Below, one piece after another: positions 21,550 through 25,295 of a stretch of DNA of 25,295 bases; the first letter of the stretch is position 1, and the number at the start of each line of letters is the position of its first letter. Source of the DNA: Actinomycetota bacterium (GTDB lineage: Bacteria > Actinomycetota > Actinomycetes > Nanopelagicales > Nanopelagicaceae); NCBI GenBank assembly GCA_947380835.1, contig CANCSL010000015.1:1-25295 (forward strand), written 5' to 3'. The translations under genes and the position numbers were made by a program. Under the pieces are notes generated by a model. That model had not been told where the DNA came from. It worked only from the letters and a program-made list of their open reading frames with translations, and searched no databases.

Positions 21550-22578
21550 TTACTTGGTGACCTGCGCCCACAGCGCAGGTTCGAGTGTCTTGGCAAAGGT
21601 CGCAGTGAGATGACCACCGTCGACATAGATCATGTCGTGACCCTTGACTGGTGAACACGGATCGGTCGAACAAATCCAGGTCGTGGGATCTACCCAGGAA
21701 ATGTTTTCATCCACGGCCACTTGATGTTCCAGCCCCAACCAAGCCGACGAGACAGCTTTAACGTAAGGCGTGCTACAGGCTTTGAGGCTAGAAAGATGCG
21801 CAGTCATGCAGACATGGGGATCAAAAATGGATAACGGCGTATCCGCGATATAGATTAATTTTGCCGTGGACTTCTTGAGAGATTCGACCGTACGTTTCAT
21901 CCCAGCAACCCAAGTGGAAGCACGAACTTCACCTTGCAAAATATTGCCGTCACTGTCGATAGTTGCAAATCCACGAGTGCCAGCAACGAAAACCATTTTC
22001 GGTTTTAGCGCAATAATCTTTTTGACGATGTTCGCACGCCAAATTGCACAATTTGTCATCAAGATTGATTTGGTGGAATTCCAGGCGGGGATATCTGCCG
22101 GCCAGCACGAGGACATCGTCCACGAATACATCCGCCAGTTTTTAGCGATGGCTAATTTTTCGATGGCAGGAAACCAAGAGAGCGCATGGCTATCACCAAA
22201 AAGCACAATGGTGGTCTTGGATTTTAAGTTTCCGTAGACGCAAGCCGATTTTGAGGCAGTCTGATCTTGTTGGGTGTGACACCGATCAACGTATGGCGTT
22301 GGACGATCAAGCGGGGCATCAATGATTGAAGGCGTCAGGACCTTCGGAACTGGAGCATCTATCAGCGCCGGAATTGCCGTGGTGGCAACCGAACGTTGAG
22401 AAATAGACAAGATGGTCGCGGTTGCACTGGGAGAGGCAGATGGATCAGATGAAAGGATCGGGGTTGGGCTATCAGTCGGTGCTGGTATCGCATCATCTGA
22501 GCGGCCACTTTGAGCGGTGAAGGCCGAAAAAGCGAGCAGGCAGAGAGTCAATAAACTGGCGGTACCGGTTCGCTTCAT
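21550..22578 (-). CDS. Secreted SGNH-domain protein (acyltransferase/esterase type)
   Basis: A 342-residue exported protein. A signal peptide covers about residues 1-24 (KRTGTASLLTLCLLAFSAFTA), followed by a linker of about 75 residues rich in Pro, Ser, Thr and Ala. Residues about 100-342 form an SGNH-hydrolase domain: VLFGDSHALSW (125-135, nucleophile Ser130) and YVDGGHLTATFA (318-329, Asp320 and His323). It resembles the C-terminal SGNH domain of OafA-type membrane acyltransferases but stands alone without the ten-helix acyltransferase part. Eight cysteines in the mature region suggest disulphides. The ATG at 22578 has AAGGG nine bases upstream; a TTG at 22602 is less likely. It is convergent with the Gfo/Idh gene, with two bases between the stops. 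It may modify or deacetylate a surface polysaccharide. Confidence 0.8.
   Translation of the reverse strand: MKRTGTASLLTLCLLAFSAFTAQSGRSDDAIPAPTDSPTPILSSDPSASPSATATILSISQRSVATTAIPALIDAPVPKVLTPSIIDAPLDRPTPYVDRCHTQQDQTASKSACVYGNLKSKTTIVLFGDSHALSWFPAIEKLAIAKNWRMYSWTMSSCWPADIPAWNSTKSILMTNCAIWRANIVKKIIALKPKMVFVAGTRGFATIDSDGNILQGEVRASTWVAGMKRTVESLKKSTAKLIYIADTPLSIFDPHVCMTAHLSSLKACSTPYVKAVSSAWLGLEHQVAVDENISWVDPTTWICSTDPCSPVKGHDMIYVDGGHLTATFAKTLEPALWAQVTK
21560..21580. terminator. Hairpin at the convergent end of the iol operon
   Basis: ACCTGCGC (21560-21567) and GCGCAGGT (21573-21580) form a perfect eight-base-pair stem with a five-base loop. It lies 12 bases beyond the Gfo/Idh stop and inside the last codons of the SGNH gene on the other strand. 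No good T-run follows in either direction, so it may be a processing or stabilising stem more than an intrinsic terminator. Confidence 0.45.
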
Positions 22579-22626
22579 CTCACCTAGCCCTTCTACCAGC
22601 AATCCTTACACCTCATCGGTGGACTA

Positions 22627-22655
22627 TTGACCGTTCTGCGAGATTGACATAAAAC
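22627..22655 (+). promoter_or_regulatory. Sigma-70-type promoter of the Ig-like protein gene
   Basis: TTGACC (22627-22632) and TAAAAC (22650-22655) are 17 bases apart, giving a leader of about 35 bases before the ATG at 22697. It sits in the 118-base divergent gap between the SGNH gene and the Ig-like gene. No equally good pair was seen for the opposite strand. Confidence 0.5.
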
Positions 22656-22696
22656 TCTAAGAAAATCCCAAATATCGCCTGAGGTATCCTTCCCAT

Positions 22697-24031
22697 ATGA
22701 ACCCCAGCCTCCCCCTAAGTTCACAATCCCTCACCAAACGACGATTCTGGGTATCGCTTGGAGCGCTGCTGGTAGCAACTGCCACAACTTTTGCCCCTGC
22801 GCAGGCGGCAACTCCCGATCTTGGGAAATTTCCCAATGTCACCTTTATTTATGGCTCTGCGAATACTGTGCCAATGAGCGCGCCAACTTCTAGCGGAATT
22901 GGCAACTGGACCTTTACCTCGTCAAACACTTCGGTTGCCACAGTTAATAAGGCCAGCATCATTCCTGTCTCAGTTGGGACAACGACGATCACCGCCTCAC
23001 AAGCATCCGATGGAACTTACGCAGCTGCGAGCGTTACCGCCACGCTTACTATTGTGCGAGGCACGCCAGTCGTTGGGCCATTCAAAGATCTTTTGGTGCA
23101 AATGCCCTCTTCTAAAGTAGTCACCAAAACCATCACACCTCCGATTTCAAATTCCACGGCAGATTGGGTTTTTACTTCCTTAAATCCCACAGTGGCGACC
23201 GTAGATGGAAATGTTCTCTCCATTCTCTCGCTAGGTGTAGCACCAATAACTGCCGTCCAATCGGCAAATACCAATTTTGCACAATCCGCCCCTGTCACCA
23301 TGACCGTGACGGTTACTGGTCCTTCTCCAACCATTGATGCTTGGGTCGACATGACTTACTTCATCAGCGATTCCCCCGCCACCATTGCTCCGCCGAAATC
23401 CCCGTCAAACGGCCTCTGGAGTTTCGTTTCTAGCGATTCATCGATTCTCTCCATTGAAGGCAATCAAGCTACTTTTCATAAATCCGGGAAAGTGGTTATT
23501 ACCGCAAATCAAGCCGCAAGCATCATCTGGGGAAGCGCCACGATCGATGCGAACCTCACCATCAAGAAGAACTCTCCAACCGTTGGCTCTCTCCCTGCGA
23601 TGACCGTTCACGTTGGTGAAGCTGCATTTACTCCGGTGCCACCATCCTCAAATTCAACAGGAATTTGGGATTACGAATCGTCTAATCCACGAGTCGCCAC
23701 AATTGTGGACGGCCTCATTAAGCCAATCTCCGCGGGCACAACCGTAATTACCGCCACGCAAGAAGGCACTACGTTTTATAACCAATCTGCTGCAGTTACT
23801 TCGATCTTGACCGTAACTCCCGCACCAGCTCCCCCAGTCGTCAAGCCTCATGTTTCGGCGGCGCTGAAAGGTCGAGTTCTCACAATAAAATCTGACAATC
23901 CGGATGTGTCGGTCAAAATAAATGGCAACCCTGGCGTAGTTGGCATAAATCGATTGGCTCCCGGCGTCCGAACCGTGACTATTACCTATCAAAACCTAGT
24001 TATCCTCAATAAGAAGTTTGTGGTGAAGTAA
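22697..24031 (+). CDS. Secreted protein with four Ig-like (BIG_2-type) repeats
   Basis: A 444-residue exported protein. A long signal peptide (1-37) ends in APAQA-A. Four repeats of about 80-85 residues follow: roughly 41-120, 124-208, 210-290 and 294-374. Each has the pattern W-F-S-S-N with SVATV, a turn, then PVSxGTTTITAxQ, typical of bacterial immunoglobulin-like domains. A final lysine-richer domain (385-444) differs. There is no LPXTG motif, membrane anchor or lipobox, so it is secreted or held by binding. Such repeats act as spacers or adhesion modules; no catalytic domain is present. GAGG lies 12 bases before the ATG, a loose spacing. Serine and threonine are very abundant. The stop is two bases before trhO, although no functional link is apparent. 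Confidence 0.82.
   Translation: MNPSLPLSSQSLTKRRFWVSLGALLVATATTFAPAQAATPDLGKFPNVTFIYGSANTVPMSAPTSSGIGNWTFTSSNTSVATVNKASIIPVSVGTTTITASQASDGTYAAASVTATLTIVRGTPVVGPFKDLLVQMPSSKVVTKTITPPISNSTADWVFTSLNPTVATVDGNVLSILSLGVAPITAVQSANTNFAQSAPVTMTVTVTGPSPTIDAWVDMTYFISDSPATIAPPKSPSNGLWSFVSSDSSILSIEGNQATFHKSGKVVITANQAASIIWGSATIDANLTIKKNSPTVGSLPAMTVHVGEAAFTPVPPSSNSTGIWDYESSNPRVATIVDGLIKPISAGTTVITATQEGTTFYNQSAAVTSILTVTPAPAPPVVKPHVSAALKGRVLTIKSDNPDVSVKINGNPGVVGINRLAPGVRTVTITYQNLVILNKKFVVK
22817..23818 (+). repeat. Four tandem Ig-like repeat units
   Basis: The units lie at about 22817-23056, 23066-23320, 23324-23566 and 23576-23818. They are recognisable at protein level by the recurring WxFxSSNxxVATV and GTTTITA motifs but are diverged in DNA, indicating an old duplication rather than a recent, unstable array. 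Unit 3 is the most divergent (WSFVSSDSSILSI). Confidence 0.75.
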
Positions 24032-24033
24032 GC

Positions 24034-24942
24034 ATGGAACTTCAAAAGATCATTCTTTACTACTGCTTTACCCCGCTCGAGGACCCAGAAGCCATCAAAC
24101 TGTGGCAGCAAGACCTGTGCGAGTCGCTTGGTATCAAAGGTCGAATCCTTATTTCGCCACACGGAATCAATGGCACTTTGGGCGGAGATATGTCTGCGCT
24201 CAAGAAATATGTGCGGAGAACGAAGAGTTATCCAGGCTTTAAGAAGATCGATTTCAAATGGTCTGAGGGCACGGGCGAGGATTTCCCACGGTTGCGAATT
24301 CGCGTTCGCGATGAATTAGTTGCCTTTGGCGCTCCTGGCGAATTAAAAGTTGATCAAACCGGAGTTGTTGGCGGCGGCCTGCATCTGCGCCCAGAAGAAG
24401 TGAACAAACTGGTTGAGGAAAAGGGCGATGACGTTGTCTTTTTCGACGGCCGAAATGCGTTTGAAGCCAAGATTGGCAAATTCAAGAATGCCATCGTTCC
24501 AGACGTGACAACTTCTCACGATTTCGTCAGCGAGATTGAAAGCGGAAAATACGATCACCTTAAAGATAAACCAATTGTTACTTACTGCACCGGCGGAATT
24601 CGTTGCGAGATTCTTTCCTCAGTCATGAAAAAGCGCGGCTTCAAAGAGGTCTATCAAATCAAGGGCGGAATCGTCCGCTATGGCAATAAATTTGGGGACA
24701 AAGGGCTTTGGGAAGGTTCGCTTTATACATTTGATGCTCGAATGGCCATCGACTTTTCGACAAAGACCAAAGTCATTGGCGAGTGTGAAAAATGTGGCGA
24801 TCCCACAAAGCAGTTTTATAACTGCGCGACGGTTACCTGTCACGAATTAGTTCTCCTCTGTGAGCCTTGCTCGAAGATCTCAGGTAGTCGAGATTGCACC
24901 CATGAAAATAGCAAACAGCCCGACCGAGAATTGATTGGTTGA
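24034..24942 (+). CDS. trhO: tRNA uridine(34) hydroxylase, rhodanese-like
   Basis: A 302-residue enzyme of the TrhO/YceA family, which uses oxygen to make 5-hydroxyuridine at the wobble position of tRNA. Residues about 1-100 are the acylphosphatase-like N-terminal domain (ILISPHGINGTLGG at 38-51). The rhodanese domain covers about 115-230, with FFDGRNAFEAKIGKF at 136-150 and the active-site loop CTGGIRCE (185-192, Cys185). A cysteine-rich tail CEKCGDP ... CHELVLLCEPC (251-279) is typical of the long form of the family and may bind zinc. The ATG at 24034 follows the Ig-like gene by two bases. Family assignment is firm; the substrate follows from the family. Confidence 0.93.
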   Translation: MELQKIILYYCFTPLEDPEAIKLWQQDLCESLGIKGRILISPHGINGTLGGDMSALKKYVRRTKSYPGFKKIDFKWSEGTGEDFPRLRIRVRDELVAFGAPGELKVDQTGVVGGGLHLRPEEVNKLVEEKGDDVVFFDGRNAFEAKIGKFKNAIVPDVTTSHDFVSEIESGKYDHLKDKPIVTYCTGGIRCEILSSVMKKRGFKEVYQIKGGIVRYGNKFGDKGLWEGSLYTFDARMAIDFSTKTKVIGECEKCGDPTKQFYNCATVTCHELVLLCEPCSKISGSRDCTHENSKQPDRELIG

Positions 24943-24960
24943 GCTGTTTACTTTCTTTTT
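24913..24960 (+). terminator. Rho-independent terminator overlapping the trhO end
   Basis: A 13-position stem pairs 24913-24925 with 24937-24949: AAACAGC against GCTGTTT, one C/A mismatch, then CGACC against GGTTG with a wobble. The loop is 11 bases. TTTCTTTTT follows at 24952-24960. The 5' arm and the loop lie inside the trhO coding sequence, whose stop codon is at 24940-24942. Confidence 0.8.
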
Positions 24961-24966
24961 CACGTA

Positions 24967-25278
24967 TTACATAGCAACGAGTTCAAAGACCTCCAGGCTG
25001 GTTGCGCTCGAACCGATGATAAATGGATTACCCACTGCAAGTGATTGGGCAGCTGCCAAGTTATCTGCCTGAATGATCGTGTAACCAGTTAGCGAAGTTG
25101 GAACTCCGCCGGAACCTTTTTCTGTGACCACGCCACCTGCTCCAAACGGTGCTCCTTCATCAACTAGAGCACTGCCTAACTTCTCGACCCATTTACCCCA
25201 AGCCACACCCCAGGCTTCATTCATTTCTGGAGTGAATTCGACCGCAGGGCCTTTGTATAACAGTATGAACTTACTCAT
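24967..25278 (-). CDS. YCII-domain small protein
   Basis: A 103-residue protein starting MSKFILLYKGP and containing the YCII/DGPF-type pattern: an N-terminal beta strand, a central GAPFGAGGVVTEKG segment, then GYTIIQADNLAAAQSLAVGNPFI and a final EVFELVAM strand. The fold is a ferredoxin-like dimer, usually with unknown function; some relatives are dehalogenase- or lactonase-like. The ATG at 25278 is preceded by GAGGAGAGG at good distance, so the start is sure and the gene is complete. It converges with trhO, with 24 bases between the stop codons. Related YCII proteins are often fused or adjacent to sigma factor genes; nothing of that kind is visible here before the window ends. Confidence 0.85.
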   Translation of the reverse strand: MSKFILLYKGPAVEFTPEMNEAWGVAWGKWVEKLGSALVDEGAPFGAGGVVTEKGSGGVPTSLTGYTIIQADNLAAAQSLAVGNPFIIGSSATSLEVFELVAM

Positions 25279-25295
25279 CTTTGCGCCTCTCCTCG

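Noticed and set aside
1..25295. CRISPR arrays, tRNA or rRNA genes, insertion sequences, phage attachment sites
   Set aside because: No direct-repeat arrays, cloverleaf-like segments, transposase motifs or terminal repeats were found on reading through the window.

Overview
The window looks like a piece of an actinobacterial chromosome with moderate GC content. Freshwater Actinobacteria of the acI/Nanopelagicales type would fit, but that placement is inference from gene content, frequent GTG/TTG starts and tight overlapping gene order; no rRNA or other marker gene is present. There is no tRNA, rRNA, insertion sequence, phage gene or CRISPR array, and no intergenic stretch longer than about 220 bases.

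Layout. (1) 1-1628, minus strand: a UbiA-family prenyltransferase, a TRIC/UPF0126 channel and the start of a DinB-like protein. (2) 1682-5248, plus strand: a promoter, a clear TPP riboswitch and an operon of thiamine-binding protein (thiB), fused thiamine permease (thiP) and a NagB-like sugar-phosphate isomerase/deaminase; no thiQ ATPase follows. (3) 16095-5240, minus strand: about 11 kb of eleven closely packed genes. These are a PPGK-like ROK kinase, a GH63/MGH1-like glycosidase, two IolE-type TIM barrels (one is iolE), an MgtC-like membrane protein, a four-gene ABC importer with its own promoter, a fused glycerophosphodiesterase-inositol monophosphatase and a second ROK kinase. (4) 16167-21547, plus strand, divergent from block 3: iolB, iolD, iolA and a Gfo/Idh/MocA oxidoreductase. 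(5) 21550-25278: a secreted SGNH-domain protein (minus), a secreted four-repeat Ig-like protein and trhO (plus), a terminator, and a YCII-domain protein (minus).

How it fits together. Blocks 3 and 4 read as one inositol-scavenging locus. The most informative gene is the GDPD-IMPase fusion: a glycerophosphodiesterase followed by inositol monophosphatase would convert imported glycerophosphoinositol to inositol phosphate and then to free myo-inositol. A Gfo/Idh/MocA dehydrogenase, IolE, IolD, IolB and IolA would then carry it towards acetyl-CoA. IolC (kinase) and IolJ (aldolase) are not in the window and must be elsewhere or replaced. The glycosidase and the kinases suggest that the natural substrate may carry a sugar. 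IolD needs thiamine diphosphate, so the riboswitch-controlled thiamine importer alongside may be functionally linked. Substrate assignments are inference; the protein families are mostly clear.
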